In this document: positions 1-10,845 of the stretch, in pieces | How positions within the stretch are numbered: the first letter of the stretch is position 1 | Layout: every line of letters begins with the position of its first letter | DNA from: Halichoerus grypus | Lineage: Eukaryota; Chordata; Mammalia; Carnivora; Phocidae | DNA: 64,000 nt | NCBI RefSeq assembly: GCF_964656455.1 | Contig: NC_135726.1 | Span: 23,757,168-23,821,167, forward strand | Reading direction: 5' to 3' | Made by a program: the position numbers and the translations under genes | Notes under the pieces: generated by a model | The model's input: the letters and a program-made list of their open reading frames with translations, nothing else | Told to the model about the DNA's origin: nothing | Database searches by the model: none

Positions 1-1190
1 TAAAGAGTTATCAAAACAGAGTAATAGAGAAGGTTCAGAGATTCCAGAACCACCTATACTGGAAGGTATATGGATGTGACTGCACATATTTGATGATATT
101 ATTTGTTAATTTTCAATTGACAAACTCAACCTATAAGCAAACTGTTTACGGGGTAAATACATTACAGAAGAGTATATGAATATAGCATGTAATGTCACAA
201 ATAGGAAAGAAAATTAGATTATAAAAGTAGATATATAAAAGACAGGAGTTGGAATGTGAAAAGAAGAGAAAACTATAGAAGATAGTAAGTGGGTCCCAAT
301 ATATTCATTTTATAAAGGGAAGTATAAAACATATTAGCTATAGAAGACAGATAGGATGTGTATTATTTAAAAGACACAAGGCTAAGCAATGCAGGAACAA
401 AAATTATAATGAATTTTTGGGGAGCAAAAAAAATAACTGACGACTATGGTGTGATTTCAATCCTGACTCTGAAAGCAGAATGATCAATTATGAAAAATAC
501 TAAACATTAAGATATTTAGCATAAGTATATTGCAGTGGATATTGTCAGTGTCTTGCCCGTATGCCTCTGGACTTCACAGTTTCCATATGCTGCAGGTAAC
601 TGCCACCTGCATATCTGCCTCAGAACTTTTACCAGAAGGTCACTCTGCCCACTGCCGGGGTAGGTCAGAAGTGCAAAGGAATTAACAACCGCCCAGAGCA
701 GAATTCAACGGGAAGATGGTATACAGATATAACAGCTCTTTCCACCAGCAAGTAGGCTATTTCAGAGATACATGCTGCCTTTTTCCCTGGATTTTTCCTA
801 TAGGATTAATCTCTACTCACTCATCAAGGTGAATGACTCAAAAATACAACCTCTATTAGCCACCTTTTCTTCCCTGTGTCTCTTCCTCATTTCCTTGTAC
901 CTTTCAAATAAACTTACATTTCACTCCTTGTCTCAGGATCTGCTTCTCGGGGAAATGTAAATTAAGACATATTTGTAGATATGAAATGAACCAAGAGATA
1001 TTAAAACAATTTATCCATGGAGAATGAGAAATAAGGTAAGCAAACTGCTCTGCACTGAAGCCCTTTAAGTACTATTTGACTAATGATAAATATTCCTATT
1101 TTGCTAGACAGATACTGATAGAGGATCCAAATAGAAGATAGGTAGATAGATGTCAATTCTCAAAGCTGTTAATTAATCCAGTCAAATTAT
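1..1190. other. Unrecognised AT-rich non-coding DNA
   Basis: No gene or repeat family is recognised here. The only open frame of note (772-960, 62 codons) has no recognisable domain and no coding character. Positions 541-760 are somewhat richer in G+C and could be an old degraded repeat, but I cannot assign it. Confidence 0.5.
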
Positions 1191-1202
1191 AAAAGTCTCT
1201 GA

Positions 1203-1378
1203 GGGGCACATGGGTGGCTCAGTTGGTTAAGCATCTGTCTTCAGCTCAGGTCATGATCCTGGAGTCCTGGGATCGAGCCCTGCATCAAGCTCCCTGCTCA
1301 GCGGGGAATCTGCTTCTCCCTCTGCCCCTCATCCTGCTCTTGTTGCTCTCTCTCTTAAATAAATAAAGCATTTTTTTA
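1203..1378 (+). mobile_element. SINEC (carnivore tRNA-derived SINE)
   Basis: The copy starts with a diverged GGGCACATGGGTGGCTCAG head containing the pol III A-box region, has the GGGATCGAGCCC B-box region, a CT-rich body and an AATAAATAAA-type tail. It is flanked by imperfect target-site duplications AAAAGTCTCTGA (1191-1202) and AAAAGTCACTGA (1379-1390). The head substitutions and the TSD mismatch suggest a middle-aged copy. Confidence 0.93.
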
Positions 1379-1390
1379 AAAAGTCACTGA

Positions 1391-2751
1391 GGGAATTAAG
1401 CTGACCAATCCAAAATTTCCTCCAAATACCATGACAGCCAGGCAGGACAGACGAGACACAATCCATTCATACTTGGTTTTCCTATACTTGTGATGCCCAT
1501 GCTACTGGGAGGAGTAACAGACAGAAATGGTGCCTGAGAAATTGCTGAGCTTACAACCCAGCTTTCCTATAGATCTACCCTTCAAATGGTCTCTTATTCA
1601 ACTGCATTTATGGTCTCACTACCAGCTCCTGCCAAAATCCAGCTCAGTCCCTCTAACTTCATGTGATGCTTAGAAAATCAAAACCTGAGTCTTCCTCAGT
1701 CAACCTTATATTTCTAAATTTCTTGCTGACCGAGACAGGCATAGATTGCTGACTGAGTCATGTTCCCCTAATTCCACTGATTTAGTATATTCCACTTGCA
1801 CTAATGTAATGCAAAGTATTTCCAAACACACAGAACTGTATAATTATATATTTTCCTCTGGAAAGCCTTTAACCGAGCACGTTTTATGTACTTCTCACTT
1901 AATAAATTTCTATACTACAAAATAATACTTTTCTAATCAATATAAAAATAGATTCTTCTCACATCTTATGCTAAAACTGAGTCTCCAAGAAGGTGACCCA
2001 AACCTCCAGGTTCCCTTGTGGCTTTCATACCCTGATGTACAACAACGTATCTCTACAGGTGTATTGTAATCCAATTTGAAAACTATAGGTCACACTGTCC
2101 TTCTGAAAATATAGCCCTTCTTCTTTTGAATAAGGTCTGAGATGTGATAAACCTTATTATGCCTGGCAGTTCCAAGTTGTTACAAATACATGGAAATTTT
2201 CCAGAGGCTGATAATTAGGTTGTATTCTGGTGGACCTCTGAATGTTATGTAATCTTTATGATGTTGCATAAAGACTGGGTTATTCACTGAGAATCATCTT
2301 ACAGTAAAGCAATGCTTTTAACTTTTTACTCAAGTCACTATGTGAATCACACAGCAATGAGCGCCCCCATGAAGTGGCCTAATTTGGGTCAAAAATTATA
2401 TCCCTAACTTGATCATGGGCTCATTTGATGATAAACTCTAGAAAGGCAAATATTTTCTTTATAGGGAACAGATATCCCTTAATTCCAGGCCCTCAAATTT
2501 TTATTGTAATCTTGTTAAGAAGAAGACATTAGGGTTGGTGATCAGGACAAACAGTCTTGAAGAACTTACAGAACTAGGCACATGGAGTGATAGTAATTAA
2601 TAACAAAAAATGTGATCCTTCTAAAGATAAATAAAGAGTTATGACATGAAACAATAACTGGTCTAGAAAATCAGGGAATCTTCCCTGACACCTGAAGGAT
2701 GAACAGTAATTACCCAAGTGAAGTAGAGGATGATGCTGATTGCAGAAATGA
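1391..2751. other. Unrecognised non-coding DNA
   Basis: No gene or assignable repeat is seen in this stretch. It ends at the insertion site of the outer L1. Confidence 0.5.
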
Positions 2752-2760
2752 TGTTTTGAG
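2752..2760 (+). repeat. Left target-site duplication of the outer L1
   Basis: TGTTTTGAG here recurs at 12680-12688, directly after the purine-rich tail of the L1 fragment that ends near 12675. Together the two 9-bp copies mark 2761-12679 as one original insertion. Nine bases is short, so the support is good but not conclusive. Confidence 0.65.
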
Positions 2761-3645
2761 GTGGGAGAGTGGAAGATGGCAGAGTAAGAGGACCCTAGGC
2801 TCACGTCATCCCACGAATACAATTAGATAACTAGCAAATCATCCTAATTTTCCCAGAAATTGACCTGAGCACAGGCAGAACAAACTCCACAGCCAGATGT
2901 AGAAAACAGGACACAATGAAGAAGGTAGGGAGTGCTGAGATATGGTTTGGGAGAGAAACAGATCATGACCACTGTGTTAAGGAGGGAACTATGGTTGTAG
3001 AGAAGGGCAAGATGCAGACTAATACACAGGGAAGCCCAAGGGGATATCAAATCCCCTAGCAATTGGAATGGAAAGCAAGAGGGGCCAAATTTTTTGAGTT
3101 CTTGCACCCAGTGAGGCGTAAAGCCTGAAGTTTTAAAATAAGTCAGTGGGCTTCACTGGGATAGAGCCCGAGGGCATTGCACTGCTCTTGGAGAGGAGGC
3201 AAATAACCGGTTGAAAAGCTGCATGGAAACAGTGATCTGATGAGCAGTGGGGGTACACAAGGGAGAGGTTATTTGCTCATTGTGGAGTGCATCTCAGAGA
3301 GGCAGCATTCATGGAAAGGCCCCTCCAGTAATAAAGGACCTGCTATTTTCCTTCCCCACCCCTCGGCATAATCACAGGGCCCCATGTGAGAACGAGTGCA
3401 GTTCTGACACTCAGAACCTAACTCTCTTACACCAAACCCCACCCACACCATGCTCCAGTGGAACTGCCCCTCCCAATCATGCTTGCCTCAGTCCCAGAGT
3501 GGCAAGACCCCTCCTCCAGAAGACCAGCCCAAACCTCTGCCAATACCATCTCTCCTGGCTACAGAGTTTTGCAGGGCTTCAATTCCAGTGATGGTGGCAA
3601 CAGGTCCCATCTGATGGGCAGACCAGACCACACCAAGCTAAAATG
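2761..3645 (+). mobile_element. Outer (older) L1: 5' end and 5' UTR part
   Basis: This is the start of an old full-length L1. It aligns by eye at roughly 75-80% with the 5' end of the L1 at 43334: both begin with a GGAAGATGG motif, then a shared AGGACCCT(A/G)GGCTCAC block, and similarity persists to about 44215. Around 3645 the match switches abruptly to the other L1 type (compare 29559 onward). The rest of this element resumes at about 10436. The 5' UTR would have carried an internal pol II promoter. Open frames at 3247-3591 and 3458-3790 lie in this UTR and show no protein features. Confidence 0.8.
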
Positions 3646-3959
3646 CACTGAGGAGTGGGGCCCTGAGCTCTCAGCTCTGGGGCTGGAGATTGGGAGGCCG
3701 CCATTTTCATTCTCATCCTCTAAAGCTGCCTGGAAGGCCTTCAGGGAACAAAAGCCACATAGAGCAATCTGTACCATTTACTTAGCCTAACCCCCTGGGA
3801 GAGCAATGCAATCCCACCTGGGGCAAAGACATTTGAGAATCAAACCAACAGGCCCCTCCCCCAGAAGATCAGCAAGAACATCCAGCCAAGACGAAGTTTA
3901 CCGATCAGTCACTGAGAACTGCAAAACTCCTGCGAAAGGAAAATATAGCATATAGAATT

Positions 3960-4677
3960 CATGGGGTTTTCTTTCCCTACGATTCCTTAGGCTTTCGATT
4001 TTATTTTTTATCTCATTCCTTTTTCAGCCAATTTCTTAATTTATCAACTCTTACTTTTAAATCTTTTTTAATTTTCATTTTACAGTTACATTCTATCCTT
4101 TCATTGTATTTAATTATATATATATATATATATATACACACACATATACATACATACATATATATATGTTTTTCTTTCTTCACAATTACAGGATGTAATT
4201 TTTCTAACAGACCAAAATGCCCCCAGAATCTAGTGTATGGCTCTGTTCTCTTCACCTGTCCAATGATATTCTCTCATTTTTTTTCTTATTATTCTTTCTT
4301 TTGTTTTGTTAAAGTTTTTTTTTTTTTTTAAATTTTCATCTTTACAGTTACATTCTACCCTTTCAAAGTATTTAATTTTCTTTCTGTATAATTTTGAGAT
4401 GTAGTTTCTTCTAACAAACTGACCAAAATACATTCAAGATATAGTGTATTAGTCTGTTCTGTTCAGGTGTCTGTTTATATTCCTTCTTTATTTTTTTTTC
4501 TTCTATTTTAATTTTCATTTTTACAGACACATTCTATCCTTTCATTACATTTTATTTTTGTACAGATATAAGTTTTTCTTTCTTTACAAATTTAGGATAT
4601 AGTTTTCTAACAAACAGACCAAAATACACACAGGATCCAGGGTATTACTCCATTCTGTTCCCCTATATGATTTTATA

Positions 4678-4708
<31 letters not shown>

Positions 4709-4760
4709 TTGTAAATTTTTTTTTTCAGTTTCAGATCTGTTCTGTTTTGTTTAGTGTATA
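3960..4760 (+). repeat. T-rich tandem repeat in the L1 5' UTR (about 3 units)
   Basis: A unit of about 200 bp recurs. Landmarks are TTTTAATTTTCAT-like starts near 4067, 4329 and 4506, and GACCAAAAT at about 4210, 4421 and 4617 (spacings about 211 and 196). The L1 at 28797 has two such units (ACCAAAA at about 30116 and 30358). Microsatellite stretches have expanded inside units one and three. Confidence 0.7.
4111..4167. repeat. (TA)n(CA)n microsatellite
   Basis: A run of alternating TA is followed by ACACACATATACATACATACATA-type repeats inside the first T-rich UTR unit of the inner L1. It has probably expanded by slippage. Confidence 0.9.
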
Positions 4761-4828
4761 TTTCTCTGAGGTCGGTGTTGCCATTTTAATATTTTGTTCT
4801 CTCATTCATCTATTCTACTCTAGGAAGA

Positions 4829-5667
4829 ATGACAAGATGGAAAAACTCAGCTAAAAGAAAAAAAAAAACCAAGAGGCAATACTGACTGCCAGCGACCTAA
4901 TCATTATGGATGTAAGTATGATGTCAGAACTAGAGTTCAGAATAATGATTATATAGATACTAGCTGGGCTTGAAAAAAGCATAGAAGACAGTAGAGAATC
5001 CCTTTCTGGAGAAATAGAAGAACTAAAATCTAACCAAGTCAAAATCAAAAAGGCTATTAATGAGATGTAATAAAAAATGGAGGCTCTAACTGCTAGGATG
5101 AATGAGGCAGAAGAAAGAATTAGTGATATAGAAGACCGAATGATGGAGAATAAAGAAGCTGAGAAAAAGAGAGATAAGGAACTACTGGATAATGAGAGGA
5201 GAATTCGAGAGATAAGTGATACCATCAAGTGAAACAATACTAGAATAATCAGTATCCCAGGAGAGGAAAAAAGAGAGGGGCAGAAGGTATATTGGAGCAA
5301 ATTATAGTGGAGAACGTCCCTACTCAGGGGAAGGAAACAGGCATTCAAGTCAAGGAGGCACAGACAACGCCCCTCAAAATCAATAAAAACAGGTCAACAC
5401 CTGACATATAATAGTGAAACGTACAAGTCTCAGAGACAGAGAAAATCCTAAAAGCAGCTCAGGGATAAGAGGTCCATAACCTACAAAGGAAGAAACATAA
5501 CACTGGCAGCTGACCTCTCCACAGAGATCTGGCAGGCTAAAGGACTGGCATGATATATTCAGGGGGCTAAATGAAAAAAAATATGTAGCCAAGAATACTT
5601 TATCCAGCTAGGATGTCATTGAAAATGGAGAGAGAAAAAGTTAAAAATATTAAAAGGGATCCTTTAG
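4829..5667 (+). pseudogene. L1 ORF1 remnant (inner L1)
   Basis: L1 ORF1 normally encodes a coiled-coil RNA-binding chaperone that coats L1 RNA in the cytoplasmic RNP. The chosen start is the ATG in the context MTRWKNS, matching the copy at 30569. A Lys/Glu-rich, heptad-like coiled coil is readable at about 4970-5230. The frame is broken by two adjacent TAA codons at about 5068-5073, a TGA near 5230, and a frame change near 5400. The same lesions occur in the copy at 30569. About 75 bp near the 3' end (around 5635-5650) is also missing. The antisense strand is open over 4851-5348, which is a composition artefact. It is not functional. Confidence 0.85.
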
Positions 5668-6770
5668 GTGAAGAGAGAGCCCAAAAGTTACATAGACCAG
5701 AAAGGTACAGAGACAATATACAGAAACAGTGACTTTACAAGTAATACAATAGCACTAAATTCATATCTTTCAATAGTTACCATGAATGTAAATGGGCTAA
5801 ATGCCCCAATCAAAAGACACAGAGTATCAGATTGGATAAAAAAGCAAGACTCATTTTAGACCCAAAGACACCACCAGATTTAAAGTGAGGGGGTGGAAAA
5901 CCACTTATTATGCTAATGGACATCAAGAGAAAACTGTGGGAGGGGCAATCCCTATATCAGACAAATTAGATTTTGAACCAAAGACTGTAATAAGAGATGT
6001 GGAAGGACACTGTATCATAATTAAAGGGTCTATCTAACAAGAATGTTTAACACTTGCAAATATTTATACCCCTAACATGGGAGCAGCCAATTATATAAAC
6101 CAATTGATAACAAAAATAAAGAAACACATCGATAATAATACAATAATAGTAGTAGACTTTAACACCTCACTCACTGCAATGGACAGATCATCTAAGCAGA
6201 AGATCAACAAGGAAACAAGGGCCTTGAATGACACGCTGGACCAGATGGACTTCATAGATATATTCAGAACATTCCATCCTAAAGCAACACAATACACATT
6301 CTTCTTAAGTGCACACAGAACATTCTCCAGATTAGATCACATCCTGTGTCACAAATCAGGTCTCAACCGGTACCAAAAGACTGGGACCATTCCCTGCATA
6401 TTTTCAGACCACAATGCTTTGAAACTGGAACTCAATCACAAGAAGAAATTTGGAAAGAACTCAAATACATGGAGGCTAAAGAGCATCCTACTAAATAATG
6501 AATGGGTCAACCACTAAATTAAAGAAGAATTTTTTAAAAATCATGGAAACAAATGAAAATGAAACCACAACTATTCAAAACCTTTGGGATGCAGCAAAAG
6601 TTGTCTTAAGAGGTTAGTATAAAGCAATACAAGCCCTTCTCAAAAAACAAGAAAGGTCTCAAATACACAACCTAACCTTACACCTAAAGGAGCTGGAGGA
6701 AGAACAGCACACAAAGCCTAAACCCAGCAGAAGAGAATTAATAAAGACTGGAGCAGAAATCAATGAAATA

Positions 6771-6945
6771 GGGGTGCCTGGGTGGCTCAGGTCATGATCC
6801 CAGGGTCTGGGATCGTGCCCCGCATCGGGCTCCCTGCTCCACGGGAAGCCTGCTTCTCCCTCTCCCACTCCCCGTGCTTGTGCTCCCTCTCTCCCAGTCT
6901 CTTTCTCTCTGTCAAATAAATAAATAAAATTAAAAAAAAAAAAAA
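6771..6945 (+). mobile_element. SINEC with an internal deletion, inside L1 ORF2
   Basis: This is a young-type SINE flanked by AGAAATCAATGA (6755-6766 and 6946-6957). Compared with the copy at 7590 it lacks about 26-27 bp between two GGCTCAG repeats, that is, the part of the tRNA-like head between the A and B boxes. The CT-rich body and AATAAATAAA tail are intact. Confidence 0.95.
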
Positions 6946-7589
6946 AGAAATCAATGAGAAAGAAACCAAAAGAGCCACAAAACAGATCAACCAAACTAGA
7001 AGCTGGTTCTCTGAAAGAATTAATAAGATTGATAAACCCCTGGCCAGACTTATCAAAAAGAAAAGAGAAAGGACCCAAATAAATAGAATCATAAATGAAA
7101 GAGGAGCGATCACAACCAACACCAAAGAAATAAAAACAATTATAAGAACATATTATGAGCAACTATATGCAAACAAATTAGGCAATTTGGAAGACATGGA
7201 TGCATTCGCAAAGACACATGAAATACCAAAACTGGAGCAAGAAGAAATAGAAAATCTGAACAGACCCATAACCAGTAAGGAAATTGAAGTGGTAATCAAA
7301 AATCTCCCAACAAACAAGAGTCCAGGGCCAGATGGCTTCCCAGGGGAATTCTACCAAACATTTAAAGAAGAATTAATACCTAGTCTTCTGAAGCTGATTC
7401 AAAAAATAGAAATGGAAAGAAAACTTCCGAATTCTTTCTCAGGCCAGCATTACCTTGGTCCCCAAACCAGACAAAGACCCACCATAAAGGAGAATTACAG
7501 ACCAATATCCCTGATGAACATGGATGCCAAAATTATCATCAAGATACTAGCCAAAAGGATCAAACAGTACATTAAAAGGATTATTCACA

Positions 7590-7783
7590 GGGGCGCCTGG
7601 GTGGCTCAGTCGTTAAGCGTCTGCCTTCGGCTCAGGTCATGATCCCAGGGTCCTGGGATCGAGCCCCGCATCGGGCTCCCTGCTCAGCGGGAAGCCTGCT
7701 TCTCCCTCTCCCGCTCCCCCTGCTTGTGTTCCCTCTCTATGTCTCTCTCTGTCAAATAAATAAAATCTTTAAAAAAAAAAAAA
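7590..7783 (+). mobile_element. SINEC, complete, inside L1 ORF2
   Basis: A complete head, CT-rich body and poly(A) tail are present. Identical 16-bp target duplications AAAAGGATTATTCACA lie at 7574-7589 and 7784-7799. The perfect duplication and near-consensus sequence indicate a recent insertion that split the L1 RT domain. Confidence 0.97.
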
Positions 7784-8256
7784 AAAAGGATTATTCACAA
7801 CAACCAAGTGGAATTTATTCCTGGGCTGCAAGGGTGGTTCAACATCTACAAATCAAGTGATGTGGTATACTACATTAATAAAATAAAAGACAAGAACCAT
7901 ATGATCCTCTCAATAAATGCAGAAAAAGCATTTGACAAAGTACAGCATCCTTTCTTGATTAAAACTCTTCACAGTATAGGAATAGAGAGAATATACTTCA
8001 GTATCATAGAAGCCAATTATAAAAAGCCAACAGCGAATATGATCCTCAATGGGAAAAACTGAGAGCTTTTCCCCTAAAGTCAGGAACATGGCAGGGATGT
8101 CCACTCTCACCAAGTTGTTCAACATAGTACTAGAAGTACTAGCCTCAGGAATCAGACAACAAAAAGGGAAAAAAAAAAAAAAAGGCATCCAAACCGGCAA
8201 AGAAGAAGTCAAACTCCCACTCTCTGCAGATGACATACTCCAGGTGGAAAACTCAA

Positions 8257-8456
8257 GGGGCGCCTGGTGGCTCAATAAGTTGAGCATCTGTCTTCAACTC
8301 AGGTCATGACCTCAGGATCCTGGGATCAAGCCCCATATCAGGTCTCCTGATTAGCACGGAGTCTGCTTCTCCCTCCCTCTCTCTCTTCCTACCCATACTC
8401 ATTCTCAAACTGTTTCTCTCTCAAATAAATAAATAAAATCTTTAAAAAAAAGAAAA
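8257..8456 (+). mobile_element. SINEC inside L1 ORF2 near the RT active-site box
   Basis: Head GGGGCGCCTGGTGGCTCA, CT-rich body and A-rich tail. Target duplications are GAAAACTCAA (8247-8256) and GAAAACACAA (8457-8466). It is more diverged than the SINE at 7590, with ATAAGTTGAGCATC in the head, so it probably belongs to another subfamily or is older. Confidence 0.93.
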
Positions 8457-10845
8457 GAAAACACAAAGACTCCACCCCGAAATTGCTATAACTCATACAG
8501 GAATTCATCAAAGTGGCAGGATATAAAATTAATGCACAGAAATCAACTACATTTCTATACACTAACAATGATACAGAAGAAAGAAATTAAGGAGTCAATC
8601 CCATTTACAACTGCACCCAAAATCATAAGACACCTAGGAATAAATCTAACCAAAGAGGCAAAGAATCTGTACTCAGAAAGCTATAGAACACTCATGAAAG
8701 AAATTGAGGAAGACACAAAGAAATGGAAAATCATTCCATGCTCATGAATTTGAAGAACAAATATTGTTAAAATATCTATGCTACCTAGAGTAATCTATAC
8801 ATTAAATGCAATCCCTATCAAAATACCATCAACTTTTTTCACAGAGCTGGAAAAAATTATCCTAAAATTTGTATGGAACCAGAAAGGACCCCAAAGAGCC
8901 AAAGGAATGTTGAAAAAGAAAACCAAAACTGGTGGCATCACATTTCCAGACTTCAAGCTCTATTACAAAGTTGTAATCATCAAGACAGTATGGCACTGGC
9001 ACATAAACAGACACACAGATCAATGGAACAGAATAGAGAACCCAGAAATGGACCCTCAACTCTACGGTCAACTAATCTTCGACAAAGCAGGAAAGAGTGT
9101 CCAGTGGAAAAAAGACAGTCTCTTCAACAAACTGTGTTGGGAAAACTGGACAGCCACATGCAGAAGAATGAAATTGGACTATTTCTTCACACCATACACA
9201 AAAATACATTCAAAACGGAAGAAAGATGTACATGTGAGACAGGAATCCATCAAAATCCTAGAAGAGAACACTGGCAGCAACTTCTATGACCTCAGCTGCA
9301 GCAACATCTTGCTACACAACTATCCAAAGGCAAGGGAAACAAAGGCAAAAATGAACTATTGGGACTTCATCAAGATAAAAAGCTTTTGCCCAGCAAAGGA
9401 AACAGTCAACAAAACCAAAAGACAACCAACAGAATGGGAGAAGATATCTTCAAATGTCTTATCAGATAAAGGGCTAGTATCCAAGATCTTATAAAGAACT
9501 TATCAAACTCAACACCCAAAGAATAATCCAATCAAGAAATGGGCAGAAGATATGAACAGACATTTCTCCAAAAAAGACATACAAATGGCCAACACACACA
9601 TGAAAAAATGCTCAACATCACTCGGCATCAGGGAAATATAAATCAAAACCATAATGAGATACCACCTCATGCCAGTCAGAATGGCTAAAATTAACAAATC
9701 AGGAAACAACAGATGTTGGCGAGGATGTGGAGAAAGGGGAACCCTTGTACACTGTTGGGAATGCAAGCTGGTGCAGCCACTCTGGAAAGCAGTATGGAGG
9801 TTCCTCAAAAAGTTAAAAATAAAGCTACCCTATGACCCAGCAATTGCACTACTGGATATCTACCCCAAAAATACAAATGTAGTATCCATAGGGGCACCTG
9901 CACCCCAATACTTATAGCAGCAATGTCCACAATAGCCAAACTATGGAAAGAGCCTAGATGAATGGATAAAGAAGATGTGGTATATATATACAATGGAATA
10001 CTACCCAGCTATCAGATAAAATGAAATCTTGCCATTTGCAACGATGTGGATGGAACTAAAGGGTATTCTACTAAGCAAAATAAGTCAATCAAGAAAGACA
10101 ATTATCATGATCTCACTCATAGGTGTGTTTAAGAAACAAAATGTAAGATCATAGGGGAAGACAGGAAAAAATAAAACAAGATGAAATCAGAGATGGAGAC
10201 AAACCATAAGAGATTCTTAATCTCAGGAAACAAACTGAGGGTTGCTGGAGGGGTGGGCGGTAGGGGGGTGAGGATGGAGTAATTGGGTGATGGACATTAA
10301 GGAGGGCATGTGAAGTAATGAGCACTGGATATTATATAAGACTGATGAATCACTGACCTCTACCTCTGAAACTAGTAATATATGTTAATTAATTTAATTT
10401 AAATTAAAAAATTTAAATAATAAAAATAAAAAATAAATAAAACAAAGACTGAAACAAGAGACAAAGAAGGACACTATAAATAACAAAGGGGACAATTCAA
10501 CAAGAATATATAACAATTATAAATAATTATGCACCCAAAATAAGAGCAACCAAATACATAAGACAGTTATTAACAAACATAAAGGAACTAATTAATAACA
10601 ATACAGTAATAGTAGAGACTTTAACACCCCATTTACATCAATGGACAGACCATCTAAACAGAAAATTAAAGAATCAATCTCATTTACAACTGCGCCAAAA
10701 ATAATAAAATACCTATAAATAAGCCTGACCAATGTGGTCAAAGACCTGTATTCCAAAAGCTATAAATCACTGATGAAAGAAATTGAAGAGGACACAAAGA
10801 AATGGAAAGACATTCCATGCTCACGGATTGGAAAAACAAATATTG

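Larger units (their letters stand above)
5748..9917 (+). pseudogene. L1 ORF2 remnant (inner L1): endonuclease-reverse transcriptase
   Basis: ORF2 normally encodes an APE-type endonuclease, a reverse transcriptase and a C-terminal Cys-rich region for target-primed reverse transcription. Visible parts are the endonuclease start NVNGLNAPIKRH (about 5785), a VDFNTSL box (about 6155), SDHNALKLEL (about 6405), an RT stretch with [15 protein letters not shown] (about 7320) and [10 protein letters not shown] (about 7490), [12 protein letters not shown] (about 7920), and an RT active-site box degraded to SADDIL (about 8225). The C-terminal Cys/His cluster is near 9715-9780. A 26-bp deletion at about 5850 removes the QETH-type catalytic region. 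Three SINEs and several frame changes complete the inactivation. The terminal stop TAG at 9915-9917 corresponds to that of the copy at 31544. Confidence 0.9.
3646..10435 (+). mobile_element. Inner (younger) L1, 5'-truncated within its 5' UTR, carrying three SINEs
   Basis: From about 3646 the sequence follows the L1 at 28797-35667 (from its position 29559) through the T-rich UTR repeat, ORF1, ORF2 and a 3' UTR that ends in an A-rich tail at about 10385-10435. Roughly 760 bp of the 5' UTR is missing compared with that copy. SINEs at 6771, 7590 and 8257 interrupt ORF2. No target duplication flanks it. Instead, the outer L1 lacks about 1.7 kb between its two halves, which suggests insertion with loss of target DNA. 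The 3' UTR (9918-10435) has the usual block GGAAACAAACTGAGGGTTGC. A recombinant source element is the alternative explanation for the 5' switch. Confidence 0.8.

Noticed and set aside
772..960. A small membrane-protein-like open frame
   Set aside because: Only 62 codons in AT-rich DNA, with hydrophobicity expected from T-rich codons, no conserved start context and no neighbouring coding evidence.
4851..5348. A 165-codon minus-strand open frame, with a very similar one at 30592-31080, as a conserved antisense gene
   Set aside because: Both are exact antisense shadows of the purine-rich L1 ORF1 coiled-coil region. Their similarity comes from L1 homology, and the Ser/Leu/Phe-rich translation is what that composition gives.
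7590..7680. tRNA-like heads of the SINEs as tRNA genes
   Set aside because: They are tRNA-derived SINE heads: no cloverleaf with a proper acceptor stem is kept, and each head is followed by a SINE body, poly(A) and target duplications.
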